Positions 44,259 to 56,600 of a stretch of DNA of 64,000 bases are shown in pieces. Each line of letters opens with the position of its first letter. Within the stretch, counting starts at the first letter, position 1. The stretch is from the NCBI RefSeq assembly GCF_910592395.1, contig NC_088323.1, positions 8,434,001 through 8,498,000 on the forward strand. The letters run 5' to 3'. Under the pieces are notes generated by a model. It was not told where the DNA came from. It made no database searches and saw only the letters and a program-made list of their open reading frames with translations. The DNA comes from Lineus longissimus (Eukaryota; Nemertea; Pilidiophora; Heteronemertea; Lineidae). The position numbers and the translations under genes are program-made.

Positions 44259-44740
44259 TGTATGTGACAATTGATCATGAACCAGTTCGAAATAAACAGT
44301 TTATAGCTGAGTTACCGTCAGTCCTTCAGACCCTCACACTCAAAGTTCTCCATGCGAATCATCCTAGTTTGGCGACCTCTGGAGGTTAACAGACACGTGC
44401 AGGCAACAGGCAACAGCCAAAACAACACAATCCCTTCCGATTTCTCAGCACAATAATGGAAACGCACAACGAAATGGTTCCTCTCGAACTCGGAAACATA
44501 ACCGAACATTTGCGATCAGCGGCAGCAATGCCAAGCACCTAGCATTCAGCTCGAAGGAAGTTCCACGGTGAAATGTATTATAGCTGTGCATGTGACGTAC
44601 CACCATCAGAAAGATGGTGACGGCCGTTGTGTCCACATCGAAGCGATTAAAAATTTATCAAATTCAGTCATCTACTAGTGGATTACACTTAGGGGTATTA
44701 GTTCGTGATAGTTTATTTAGGTAGTTCATGTGATTTTATA
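44259..44740. other. Unique stretch, no gene recognised
   Basis: The sequence after the end of copy C similarity. Only short frames on both strands. Nothing else is supported. Confidence 0.4.
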
Positions 44741-44768
44741 TCGATAAAAGCGTCGAGTGCAACATGTG

Positions 44769-45790
44769 AGGCAAGACCACCACTGATTTTTTAAGCCTTT
44801 TAGCAGTTCAATTGTCAATGTTTGACCGCGACGCATCAAATACTGCGTGGGGTTGTGAATCTGAAATTTTGATATGATATCCCGGTCAGTCGGGCAAGTA
44901 AATGGTGAAAAGTAAACTGGTAGTTGACCACGGAAATCTTTTGATAATCGACAAATGTACTTGAGAGTTAAAAACATGCACTCGTCTAATTGATAGGCCA
45001 CGACCCTCCAACCTATGAATATTCATTGGTGGTATTGTCTCTGTGAGACAAGACCACGATTGATTTTTTAAGCCTTTTAGCAGTTAAATTGTCAATGTTT
45101 GACCGCGACGCATCAAATACTGCGTGGGGTTGTGATTCTGAAATTTCAATATGATATTCCGGACAGTCAGGCAAGTAAATGGTGAAAAGTAAACTGGTAG
45201 TTGACCACGGAAATTTTTTGATAATCGACAAATTAGACAGACATTGATATTTCCACTCTTTCTGCCAACTGGCAGAAAAATCTCAAAACACGCCCCCTAT
45301 TACCAAATTAGCAAAATTTCAAATTAATTTTTTCATCAAACAATTTCTTTTTATCTGTAGACTTGCCACAGCAAATATTTTTTTAATGCCTCTCAAAATA
45401 TGTACTTGACAGTGAAATACATGCACTCGTCTAATTTGTAACATGCAATCGTCCTTTGTTGGAGAGTTGTGGGATGTCATCTACATTAGTTTGAAAAAAT
45501 CTCAAAATGTTAACCCCTGAAATCTACCTTCATTGAGACAAGACCACTAATGAATATTCATAGGTTGGAGGGTCGAGGCCTATCAATTAGACGAGTGCAT
45601 GTTTTTAACTCTCAAGTACATATTTGGAGAGGTATTGAAAAAATATTTGTTGTAGCAAGTCTACAGATATAAGGAAATTATTTGATGAAAAAATCAATTT
45701 GGAATTTTGCTAATTTGGTAATAGGGGGCGTGTTTTGAGATTTTTCTGCCAGTTGGCAGAAAGAGTGGAAATATCAATGTCTGTCTAATT
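44769..45790. repeat. Complex direct and inverted repeats, foldback structure
   Basis: A segment of about 185 bp occurs twice in direct orientation (44769-44955 and 45046-45231, containing GACCGCGACGCATCAAATAC). A segment of about 205 bp (45233-45440, with CTGCCAACTGGCAGAAA) is repeated inverted at 45584-45790. A further segment of about 77 bp (44957-45033, with CACGACCCTCCAACC) is inverted at 45547-45622. The arms end in a TGCCAACTGGCA-type short palindrome. No ORF of note. It looks like two nested or rearranged foldback elements. Confidence 0.75.
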
Positions 45791-46017
45791 AAAAAAGCTG
45801 TGACGTCACCGTGGAACCTCCTTTGCTTTCAGCCATTGTTCCCGACCGAAGCTTGAGAATTATTCCTCAACCCAAAACAATAGCAAAGAGGCCGCTCCAT
45901 AGATCAGCCGCCCTCCCTATTACTAATCCAACAGAGGGCAGCAGGGTTTAACACCTCCTTTGAGTTGAGGATATGGGTCACTGCTGCTTTGTGTGATTAT
46001 TACATAGCCGGAGGTGT

Positions 46018-47040
46018 ATAAACAGGTATACGGTAAAAAAGGTACAGGAAAAAAGGGTACAGGAAAAAAGGTACGGAAATAAAGGTACAGGAAATAAAAG
46101 TACAGGAAATAAAAGTACTGGAAATAAAGGTACGGAAATAAAGGTACCGGAAATAAAAGGTAGACAAAATGGCATAAATAGGTAAAAAAAGTACACAATT
46201 TTTTCTTATAATATTATTCTCTTCAACTGGTTCAGACTCGGCCTATGTCTTAATCTTGCCCATTTTTCTTCTTCTGTGACTAAGGTGGTGCCTTAAAATA
46301 GTTTAATGCATGGCGGACAATTTTGTTACGGAATAATTTGAGGAAAATTCATTCATTGCCCAACAGGGGAGCTGACGTTTTTTTGGTAATAACTACATGT
46401 ACATTCATGTTCTTTTAAATTTTGAAATACTCGAGTCGTATTCTTATTAGGGGCGGATCCAGGATCTTGGGAAAGGGGGTGGGGGTGCACCTGGCATCCT
46501 ACCTGGCATTTCACAGTAAGATTCTCGCCAATTTCCCTAAAAAGCTTGTGTTTGGTCTTAAATCTAATAATTTGTCTGTCAAGACCTAATTGGCCAGGCA
46601 CATTGTTAATTGGGTCCAGCTCTATGATGAATGTTAATTGATTAATTGCAATTTAACTTGAACATTGGTACATTTATCAGTTAACCCTTTTGCAGAGTGA
46701 ATTGTCCTAGAATCTTTACAATCATCATGATCTTGATAGCCGTGTTTTCACTCTTGAAAACCATAACGGTATACTGGAAATTTGATATACCTATTTCTAG
46801 GGCCTATGCAATGCCTTCGCAACAAATAAAGTTAGAGTTATGAATAGAAAAAGGGAGAATTCAAATGATATTAAAAAAAAATGTGTACCTTTTTTACCTA
46901 TTTATGCCATTTTGTGTACCTATTTTTCCAGTGCCTTTATTCCGGTACCTTTAGTGCCGGTACTTATATTTCCTGTACCTTTATTTCCGTACCTTTTTTT
47001 CCTGTACCTTTTTTCCTGTACCTTTATTACCTAGATTCGT
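46018..47040. mobile_element. Foldback element with GGTACAGGAAATAAA-repeat arms
   Basis: The left arm (46030-46195) has about nine units of GGTACAGGAAATAAA type, then AAATGGCATAAATAGG. The right arm (46882-47033) has the same in reverse, starting TTTTACCTATTTATGCCATTT and ending CCTGTACC units. The centre of about 680 bp is unique. It contains GGGGCGGATCCAGG at 46450, a motif common in other repeats. No coding sequence. The short minus frames over the arms are products of the repeat. Confidence 0.78.
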
Positions 47041-47110
47041 ATAAAGAAGTCTTATTCTAAACAATGCAGTCTGTGTCACCCTAGGTAGATATCAATTATC
47101 AGTATATATA

Positions 47111-49424
47111 CTGTGGAGACGCTATTTAGCCGGTTTAGGTCCATGTTCGCCACAGGCCTAAGTCGACTCATCAGCATATTCATATGGGGCTCTTTTGGGC
47201 ACTGGGTGAAGTCATGGCAGGCTGGTTTTGCATTGTAAGTTTCACGGGCTGAGTATTGCTTTCATTCATATTGTGTGGCTATGAGTAAATTATCGGGTTA
47301 GATTTGAAATGTAGGGAGGGACATGGATGTTGATTTCAAGTAATGTCTGATGACTCTTGAAAATGGTATCGAAACTGTGATTAACCCTCTAATCTGTGGT
47401 TATGGCGATTGACTTCTTGAAACAAGCAAGCTGCTTTAATTTTCAAAGACAATCAAACAATCTCTGTGTCCGTAAAAGCGTCAGGTGTTGTTTCAATGAT
47501 TCCACTCGCACTTTTTGTAACCGGTGTAGAGGTAGAAATGTCACCCTGGAAAAAGTGTCCGGCCTTATTGTATTCTGCTGCGCTGTATGGTTCTAAAGAG
47601 GCCATGGTCGTCAATAGCTCGGAGTTTAAAGCGCATATTAGAATAATTTGTTTCCCGGACATTCTATCCTAGGACATTTCAAACTGCTACACCGGCGTTA
47701 TTCTTTTGCGGTAACAACTCTTTTTTTTAATTACGTTTTATTGTGAACAACATTACATCAGTGACCTCTACTCCATTTCGTGGAACTGCAAGTCTTCTTC
47801 GTCACTAGAATGTTCAACATCTAGCTCATCCCTATCCCTCTCAATCCCATCACCACCAATTAGTCCTGCAGCCCCGAATGCACGATCAGTGGCATTTGGA
47901 GCCACTTCGTTCCATGCATAGCCAACAATTTTCACGACATCTCTAAGAGATATTCAGGGACATTGTCCATCGTCGTTAGTATTGTTGTTCTTCCACAGTT
48001 TCCACATTCGCCTAAACTAACTTAAATCCATGTATGACAGTGAGGTCAGAAGGCTGAACCAAAGAGGTGCAACCAGCGGGAATGTAATCCACTATCAATC
48101 CTGCTTCTGTAACAACATTGCTGAAGTCTTCCGCTAAATATGGACGAAATCTGTCTAGAATTAGCATATTGCTTGCTGGTTCGGCATTTCCTACGATTGG
48201 TAAGAGGACATCGTTCAGCCATAGGTCTAGCGTTGCCGCATTCGCCCAACCACTTCTTGAAGATGTTACCCTCACATTGTCTGGAATGTCATTGGCCCGC
48301 AATGCTCGGATTTCACGCAGAAGCCCCGGCTCTCTAAAAATTATCTGCGCCGGGAGTTTAAGTCCGTTGGTTCCGATGCCCAGCGTGACAGTGCATCCTA
48401 GCCTGTGGTTTCCGCGACTCGTTCGTATATTCACGTTGTTGGTGCCCTTCTTTTCAGCCGTGTATCGTGGTGGGAAGTCAAGCTGCATGAACGTTTCGTT
48501 CCGATGCCCAGCGTGACAGTGCATCCTAGCCTGTGGTTTCCGCGACTCGTTCGTATATTCACGTTTTTGGTGCCCTTCTTTTCAGCCGTGTATCGTGGTG
48601 GGAAGTCAAGCTGCATGAACGTTTCGTTCATGTTTAACAGGGTAGTTACATCCAATCTCGAACAGTTTCCTGCACCCGTCCCTGGAATTCTGCAACACGT
48701 GCTGCTGCATCCGCCGGTAATGTTGACGAGTTGGTCGTTGATCTTCTTAACGTAATATTTTTCCGTTTCATGAATCCCGTCACCCATCCATTGCTTGACT
48801 TAAAATCATGGTGCTGAGGCCTTTTGCAAATCAGGCTGTCCCTTTCTGCATCTGGCCGATTGCCAAACCAGTCTCTTAACATTGTTTTCACATAATTTCT
48901 TAGATCTGATCTAGAGACAGGTAATCCCAATTCTCTGGTACCCGCAAACCCATGGTACACCTGCTGTTCAACCTCTGGCCATCGTCTATCGTGATCGTCC
49001 CGAACTCTCCTCGCATTTGGGACCGTTTCGAGTTTTTCAAGCAGGTCATCTTGCGTCCGTATCCAGTCCGTTAGAGTCGACGTTGGGATATGATACCGTC
49101 GCGCATATTCCGTAGCATCCAGTATCCTGCCTTGGTTCAATTAAAATCTGAATTGTGAATTCCTCCACGTTTTTAATAGTGTCTTATCAAACGGAAATGT
49201 TTGACAAAAGACCATCATTCTGCTGACGGTTATTTTGTTTGAAATGAACATCGTACGCATGAAATTAATCAAAAGCACGTTTGATAACTGCACAGTCAAA
49301 GCTTTCAATGGAAGGACTGGCCATGATTGCAGTTGCCCAATTTGGTACCCCATATGAATATGCTAATGATTTAACTTAAGCCTTTTTCGATCTGACCGAA
49401 ACCGGCTTAATAGAGTCTTCACAG
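47111..49424. mobile_element. Pogo-like DNA transposon 2, decayed
   Basis: TIRs of about 85 bp, imperfect: CTGTGGAGACGCTATT at 47111 against CTGTGAAGACTCTATT read back from 49424. Both pass through AGCCGGTTT and end near GCATATTCATATGGGG. TA flanks both ends. The neighbouring tandem repeat at 49740-49800 shows what looks like the unoccupied site (TCTGTGTCACCCCAGGTAG...GTATACTATG). The single gene inside is on - and broken. Confidence 0.85.
47768..49140 (-). pseudogene. Pogo-like transposase of element 2, broken
   Basis: It starts at 49140 with a helix-turn-helix segment (ATEYARRYHIPTSTLTDWIR) and SSNGWVTGFMKRKNITLRR, paralogous to the protein at 28061-29470. The first catalytic residue is Asn, not Asp (NMNETFMQLDF). 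A 128-bp segment is tandemly duplicated at 48370-48497 and 48498-48625, repeating NETFMQLDFPPRYTAEKKGT. 128 is not a multiple of 3, so the frame breaks. The second D (LILDRFRPY) lacks the usual histidine. The third D (AGCTSLVQPSD) is kept, again 35 residues on. The C-terminal DVVKIVGYAWNEVAPN part and acidic end follow in other frames to a stop at 47768. It is dead. Confidence 0.88.
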
Positions 49425-49429
49425 TATCA

Positions 49430-50430
49430 TGTTTCATAATCATTGCTTAGTGTAGCTAGGACTACTCTGACTGGAAGCATGGTTGATTTTTGAAAATAGT
49501 GACTTTGATGAAGACATTTTTTACAAAGATTGTAAAAGTTTTTTGTTCCTAAGACGCTTTTTATTTGGGCAAATTTTGATAGAACTTTGACAAACTGATT
49601 ATCATGTCTGTGACTACTTGAATATATGAGCAGTTTTTGCAGTGAAATGTCTCATCTTACAAAAAAAGAGAATTTGTAAACACTCTCTTTGCATAAATTT
49701 ACAAAATACATTATATAGTGTAAAACAAGCTTCATTCTAAACAATGCTTTCTGTGTCACCCCAGGTAGAGATTGATTGCTAGTATGTATACTATGCTTAA
49801 TATATCATTGTTTAGTGTAGCTAGGGCTATTCTGACTGGAAGCGTGGTTGATTTTTGTAAATAGTGACTTGGGTGAACAGAAATTTTACAAAGATTATAA
49901 AAGTTATTTTGTTCTTAGGACGCTTTATGTTTGGGCCAATTTTTTAAAATCGTTGACAGATTGATTATTAGGTCTGTGACAACATGAATATATGAGCAGT
50001 TTTTGCAGTGAAATGTCTCATCTTAAAAAAAATAGGATTTGTAGGCACTCTCTTTGCATTAATCTACAAAGTATAGTGTTTCAATATTGGTCTAAGACTT
50101 GCCCACATTTTGTTGAAACCACTGTCAGATTGATGACTTTGATTGCCTGAACAAGAATATATATGCTATTTTGCCTAGAGATCTTTTATCTTTGTAGAAA
50201 AAAAGTGGTTTTATAAACCCCACTTTGACAAAGAAACCTCAAAACTAGTGAAACGTCACAAACGTTTTTCTGAGGACGCTTTGTGTTTGGAGTAATTTTG
50301 TTCAAATGTTGACTGACTGATGATTGGGTTTGTGTGAACATGAATTTATGAGCAACTGTAGTAGTGAAATGTCTCATTTTACGAAAAAAAGAGAATTTTT
50401 GAGCACTCTCTTTGCATAATCGACGAATGG
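49430..50430. repeat. Tandem repeat, about three units of about 365 bp
   Basis: Each unit carries TTAGTGTAGCTAGG, a CTGACTGGAAGC(A/G)TGGTTGATTTT segment, ATATGAGCAGTTTTTGCAGTGAAATG and ACTCTCTTTGCAT. The third unit (from about 50085) is more degenerate. One unit edge also lies at 47055-47110, left of the pogo-like element, so that element inserted into this array. Confidence 0.7.
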
Positions 50431-50562
50431 AGAGCTAGGAAAGTGAGTAGATGCCTTCTCAATAAAATCCACTATTCCAGATCATTTGAAATTCCATTTA
50501 AAGCATGAATACTGTACATTTTGCAAATAATTTCACATTTTCAAAATATTGTGCACCATATA

Positions 50563-50978
50563 CTGTAGAACGGAAACATTTTGAATGCAGAATATTTTCG
50601 CAAATTTCGCGAGTAGGTCAGACTCGCGAAAATATTCTATCGCGAAAATCTCTTGCTTTTAGCTTAAATCCATGTCATTGTTGCCATGTGTCCACAGAAA
50701 CACTGCATATAGCTTTGCCCAACGAAGGCCTACGTGTATACCCCGCGCAATTTGCACTTGTCATAATTACACCGAACCTAAACAACTTTTATATAATAAT
50801 TGCTCAGATTATGCTAAGTAGGGCACATTTTACACTACAGTCCCCATACACTAGGAGTTTCGTGTCAAAATAGACAGTAAAAATTCTTCACTCGCGAAAA
50901 TATTCTGCCGTGAATAAATTATGTCCATCGTGAGGCATTCGCGAAAATTTTATGCCGGGGATATTTTCCGTTCTACAG
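50563..50978. mobile_element. Non-autonomous element with CTGTAGAACGGAAA ends
   Basis: CTGTAGAACGGAAA at 50563 and its reverse complement at 50978, with TA on both flanks. Four or more copies of the TTCGCGAAAATATTCT motif lie inside, near both ends. 416 bp with no gene. The ends resemble those of the MITE at 41937-42047, so both may use a related transposase. Confidence 0.82.
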
Positions 50979-51318
50979 TAACAACTGTGCACGGCAACTG
51001 AACACGTTTGAGTGATCAGTCTGGGTGCGCAACACACTCCGACTTGCTCGAGGCTGGGGTATGCTTACTGATCAGCAAAGCCGCGGCGCTACATCGAACG
51101 ATGAGAACGAGTCAAGATCGACAAAAATGCCTTACTTTTATAGCTCTAAAATCGCTATTCTTCAGTCAATTTCAAATTTTAAAAGAGCTATTTGTGATAG
51201 AGATATATTTGCTGGCGAACTATATCTCGTTCCCAAAAGCGACGCTGCACAATATTTGATATTTTATTTCTTTAGTGGGGAGGAAATATTCCTGAGATAC
51301 ACAAACTGAACGGCTAAG

Positions 51319-52228
51319 GCCGAAGTTACATAGACCTCATTCGTTCATGCCTGTTTCGCCTATTCCTGTTTCGCCTATTCCTGTTTCGCCTATTCCTGTT
51401 TCGCCTACTTTCCAGTAACCCTACAATAAATCGACTCTCCCACGGGGAACCTTAGGGATGCATGTCCATTTTATGGGGAAAATGTGAGGGGACAATTGGA
51501 TGATGTTAACGATGTGATGACAATTTGACTAATCAAATGCCATCAACTTTGTTATGCCATGACCGTTTTGAAAGAGTCACCTTGAAAGCGGGGACAGTCC
51601 GGGACTTATTTGACCATAGGACCATAGGACCATACTGACACACAGTAAAAACTAATAGATTAAGTAGAGTAAAGCAGTCGTTTATTTTATGAAAACTGAA
51701 TTCATGAGTTTTTGATAAAAATACATAATATTGTACATTCTCATAATTATTTGATCAAAATCAGCTGTAAAACCCATGTCATAATATACATGTAGGTACA
51801 GCACATATAAAGTCAAACAAGGTGGAAAATACATATCATGATATTATGTCAGACAAGGTAACTGATGGCATCAACGTAACTCATTATGTCCCTCTCTCCA
51901 TTGACGTATTGTTTCAATGCGTACATATGTGGCTCTCCTCGGGTTTGGTCGGTCAGTAAGGGACGGTTCATATTCCTACGTCTGTGGGGAGGTTAGCAAT
52001 ACATTTGAATAGGCGAAACAGGAATTAGGCGAAACAGGAATAGGCGAAACAGGAATAGGCGGAACAGGAATAGGCGAAACAGGAATACACCCACGAGTCA
52101 CTTTCCGGGTTTTTCTTTCATTCCTCGGTGAATGCACGCCACAAGGCCGTGCATTCACAGGGGAAAGAAAGCAAAAGGGGAAAATGAGTCCTGGGAAATG
52201 AACGAATGAGGTCTATGTAACTTCGGCC
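51319..52228. mobile_element. Non-autonomous element, 31-bp perfect TIR and TAA duplication
   Basis: Identical 31-bp ends begin GGCCGAAGTTACATAGACC, with TAA on both sides (51316-51318 and 52229-52231). Next to each TIR lies a short tandem array of CCTGTTTCGCCTATT (51350-51412), reversed at 52010-52088. Inside is a 13-bp stem around GTGAATGCACG (52129-52158). No gene. The 3-bp TAA duplication suggests a Harbinger-type transposase. Confidence 0.87.
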
Positions 52229-52231
52229 TAA

Positions 52232-53260
52232 TCCCTCATAATCCCTAGGCAATCTTTATAAAATGGACCAACCAAAAGGACTAACATTGGGTGGTCCTGG
52301 CGCAAAAATCATCAAGGGCAGAGAAATGTCATGCACCACTGATCATTCTAACCAACGATCAAAATACTGGGTGACACCCGTGCCCATTCTTGGAATCTTC
52401 CATCCGGCTTGTTATTGAATGGCCCGATTTTTTCCCTGAACGCTTTAGAACTGAGTTAGTACTTTTTAGGGCGTCCAAAGTTTGTACCATCAAAGTTACA
52501 ACAATTCAAATACCTAGACGCCCTTCTGTAATTGCCATGTTTCAACTTTCGAACACAAAATACATAAAACGTCATCAATACATGAGTTTGCGTCATCAAA
52601 ATGTCCGCTTTATTCTTCTGAAACTGGGACCATCTCAGCAATCAAAGAAAAAGGCCAAGTGATTTAGCGACGCCAATCATATAATTCTGCCTTGGGGAAG
52701 AACACATGTCTCAGAATTATTCGATAACTCATAATATGATAATTTTCCACTATAAAGCCCAATTGATAGGGTATGTAGCCACACACCATAAGGTAATTAT
52801 TTTCACTATATATCGTAAACAAATTGATGTTTGTTGAGCGTATTGTCGAGCGGTACTTCTGCGATATTTGCGAGATTTACCAAATCGCAACTCATCCGAA
52901 ACATTCGGTTAAAAAAATTTCAATTTCAATTCGGTCAATTTTCATTCAATAAGCACACGAGTAAGTTTGCATAATTGTGGCATTCTATCCATAAGGACAT
53001 AGTACAGCAATCTCAGTACCTAGAAATCGATGTTAGTCACACAATATTGAACAGGTACCTGCCAACGATGACAGGCCAGCATGCACCGGTGTAACATCTG
53101 TGGTTGTTCCCCATGTGTCAGTGTTTCCAAACAATAGGCAGCTAGAGAGACCACGACTTTTCAATAGGGGGGATACACAGAAAAACTTGTCAATCTATTT
53201 TTGAGCGTTCCCAAACAATGAGGGGAAACACTCACACACGGGAAACACTCACATATTTTA
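52232..53260. other. No gene recognised
   Basis: Short frames only. A segment near 53035-53100 (GAACAGGTACCTGCCAACGATGACAGGCCAGCATGC) is partly repeated at 53478-53525, part of the duplicated promoter-proximal region of the next gene. Confidence 0.4.
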
Positions 53261-53269
53261 CACCGGCAC

Positions 53270-53360
53270 TGTCCTCACATCACGTGTTTTGGTGTACATT
53301 GGTCATGTACATTTACAGCCAGCAGTGCATTCTATGTATAAAAGCCCTATGTTTTTGTAA
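53270..53360 (+). promoter_or_regulatory. TATA module, upstream copy
   Basis: TCACATCACGTGTTTTGG (an E-box CACGTG), TCATGTACATTTACAGCCAG and then TATAAAAG at 53337-53344. The same order recurs about 264 bp downstream. No exon with a good donor follows this copy directly, so it may be a spare promoter. Confidence 0.45.
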
Positions 53361-53524
53361 TGCATGTCATGGTGGTGTGTACTAAAGTAGACTATGTCAC
53401 AAACTGCACAAAGAAAGGGTTAGCTCTATCACGACTTCGGCACAACAAAAAGAACATGTAAAGATGTAGGCTAGTCACATTATTTTGAACAGGGACCTGC
53501 CAAAGACGACAGCCAGCATGCAGT

Positions 53525-53615
53525 GTTACTGTCCTGACTCACATCACGTGTTTTGGTGTACATGGGTCATGTACATTTACAGCCAGGAGTGCATTCTATG
53601 TATAAAAGGCTCATG
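53525..53615 (+). promoter_or_regulatory. TATA module, downstream copy, likely core promoter
   Basis: Same E-box and spacer, with TATAAAAGG at 53601-53609. A start site about 30 bases on (about 53630) would give a short leader before ATG 53663. No tool-based support; position and motif only. Confidence 0.5.
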
Positions 53616-53662
53616 TTTCTGCATTCTGAATTCTGCATTATTTGTGTTGGAATTTCAATTTA

Positions 53663-56600
53663 ATGTTTCATGTGACCCCACTCACCCTTCTGACTCCTGA
53701 GGTAAAACAAACTCACAACTTTTTGCCGGTTTTAAAATTTTATTGCCCAAAGAGAGAGAATGCATCAGCTTCCTGAATTCTGAATTATTTATGTTGGAAT
53801 TTCAATTTAATGTTTTATTTTGCAGTCACTCGCCTTGGCACGTGTAATTTCCCCAACAATGGCATCTCCTGGAAAAGGTGAGTAATTACTAATTGTCACG
53901 AAAAAAACCACAAGGCAGTGCCAGTACTCCAGCCAGAGCACTTCTGCTGACATTACTACACTGCACTCATCCATGGGTATTGGTAAACAGAGAACTCAAC
54001 AAATGAAGAACTAGAGAACTCAAATGATCGATTAGTTTTGCCTATAGTTCCACTATCGGCTGTAAGGCGACGCTGTACTTAAGAACAACTTGTACATTTT
54101 TAACTTGTTGTCCTTTCCTTTTGTAGTCCATGCAATGATGCAGAGTCCCTTCACCACCATGATTGGTGTGTAAGGAGATGTAGTCCCAGTGAAGCAGAGT
54201 CCCTTCACTTTCATGATTGGTGTGCAAGGAGATGTATTCCCAGTGAAGCAGAGTCCCTTCACTATCATGATTGGTGTGCAAGGAGATGTACTCCCAGTGA
54301 AGCAGAGTCCCTTCACTATCATGATCGGTGTGTAAGGAGATGTAGTCCCACTGAAGCAGAGTCCCTTCACTATCATGATCGGTGTGTAAGGAGATGTAGT
54401 CCCAGTGAAGCAGAGTCCCTTCACTATCATGATTGGTGTGCAGGCTAAATAGCATTGTAGTTTCAAAATAGTAGAATAAATATTGTAACTTCAGTAAAAT
54501 TATTTATTTGGAAGTAAAGGTATGAATATAGAAAAATACAAAATATCAGTATGCACCATTTCTATCAAATTCACATACATGTAATAACAAAACGTTAATT
54601 ACAGTGTCAGATCAAAGTCATTGAGCAATCATATTTATTCAAACAGAACAAAACTTTATGATTAAATGTTACCCGGTATAAAAATTAACAACAGCTGAAA
54701 ATATGCAACACTGTCTTTTGACTTCGATGATTAATCTTGTCCAGCAAGTAATTGACAAATTTAGATTTATGTACAGTGATTAAAATCATTGGGCAATCAT
54801 ATTCGGAACCAACATTACAAATTACTAGTACATGTACATGTATTAGTATGCACCATTTTCAGATGGTCCCAAACTAGTTAACTACAAACATGACAAATGG
54901 CCCAAGGGCGTGGCGCTCAGCTGAGCTCAAAATGTACCAGAACATGTATAAACAACATAAAGGTAGCTAATTTACATGTTGAAATAGGCCCTGATGTAGG
55001 TCCAGTGAACAGGTGTGAGTTGAAGTTCTGTATTCCACTTTGACCGTGGTAAATCAGGCAAAACTAATCGATCATTTGAGTTCTCTAGTTCTTCATTTGT
55101 TGAGTTCTCTGTTTACCAATACCCCTCATCCATGTCATATGTTCAGAAATATAAACTGTGATGAAGTGCTGCTAAATTATAAATGGGAATTTCACATAGT
55201 AGTTTCTCGTCCCTAATTTGGGATGTAATGCTCTGTTCCAATAGGTTTGAGCTTGGTTAGGGACATGGGAACAGGGTATAGGCCCTATTCTATTGCAGCA
55301 GGGGAATGGCTGATAGAATCATTATTTTGTATTCTTAATTTCATTTTCTTCATACATGTCATATTGCACGTCTTGAAGAAAGTTCTGTTTTAGTTCTTGC
55401 AGATCACTGGAACATAATCCATGAAAAGATCTTCCCTTCTCAATAGTAGGCATTTGTCCTATCACGCATGGATTCTAATGGAATAATGCATTGTGAATTT
55501 TGATATCTCGAAATCTGCTTGGCCAATTTTCATCAACAGTGTGGCTATGGAGTAGTCGAGCATGTGGCCAGATGATATATCTCCATCTCATGACTCATCA
55601 AGTCTCATTTCACTTCAATACATTCCCAGCACTCTTTCATTTTAATGTTTTCAGATGTTCTTCATGATCTAGAGATAGAAGAATTGAGTGGGTCTGTGAA
55701 GTTGGCTTTCAGTTCCCAGTTCCCAGTTCCCAGTTCGTTATACGTACCCATTTTGAAACATGGTGTGTTTGGGTACGAAATGGGCTAAGCATTTCCCAGT
55801 TCCCAATTCAAATTTCTTTCAAATATTAACCCTCCACAGTCCGATAACTCAACTTGGTGGTTTTAACCCTTTCCTACCAAGCTCTCGATTCAACTATCAG
55901 TGACTTTAACCCTTTCTGACCCATTTCCCGGTTCAAAATACCAGCTCCTTATTCATTTTAAGTCGTTTTAACCCTTTATAACTCCATTTCCCGATTCATT
56001 TACAGTCACTTTAACCCGTTCTGACTCCATTTCAATCATTTGCAAGTCACTTTAACCCTTTCTGACTCCATTTCCAAGTTCAAAATGCCAGCTCCTTATT
56101 CGTCTTAACTCATTTTAACCCTCTATAAGTCCATTTCCCTATTCAAATGCTGGCTCCCGATTCAGCTACAAGTCACGTTAACCCTTTCTGACTCCATTTC
56201 ATTCACTAGCATATACCCATGGAGCGGGCAAAGTTGAAATGTAATATACATCAGTTAAATGGGCACGATGATTGAACTACATTAAATTTCTAACGTTACT
56301 GAAGTTTTATTAAAGGTTAAACACGAAATGAACTGCATTTAGGGACTTATTGCTGCTATCTACATGCAACCCCAATAGATTGATTGGAGTACGCTATTTT
56401 GCACAATGCATTGAGACCAGTGACAGCAGGTCCTGTTCCAAATAAGGGCCTCACATATTAGGCATATCACCTACCCACTCCCGTACCCAATACCACTGTC
56501 GGACCAAAGCCAGGCGCATGGAGAGATGCAGAACGCAATTCAAACTGACAACATCAATCAGTAAAGAATAAATCAAAGAGCAAGCGCTGGCCACTGTACA

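Noticed and set aside
45923-46198. Minus ORFs of 91 and 72 codons rich in Tyr, Phe and Pro
   Set aside because: They are translations of the GGTACAGGAAATAAA repeat arm in different frames.
46440-46480. GGGGCGGATCCAGG as the start of a hAT-type MITE
   Set aside because: No matching inverted end or 8-bp duplication was found nearby.
54042-54466. Two overlapping 137-codon minus ORFs with repeated peptide units
   Set aside because: They are produced by the 54-bp minisatellite, whose period is a multiple of three. Both frames are open equally and there is no gene context.
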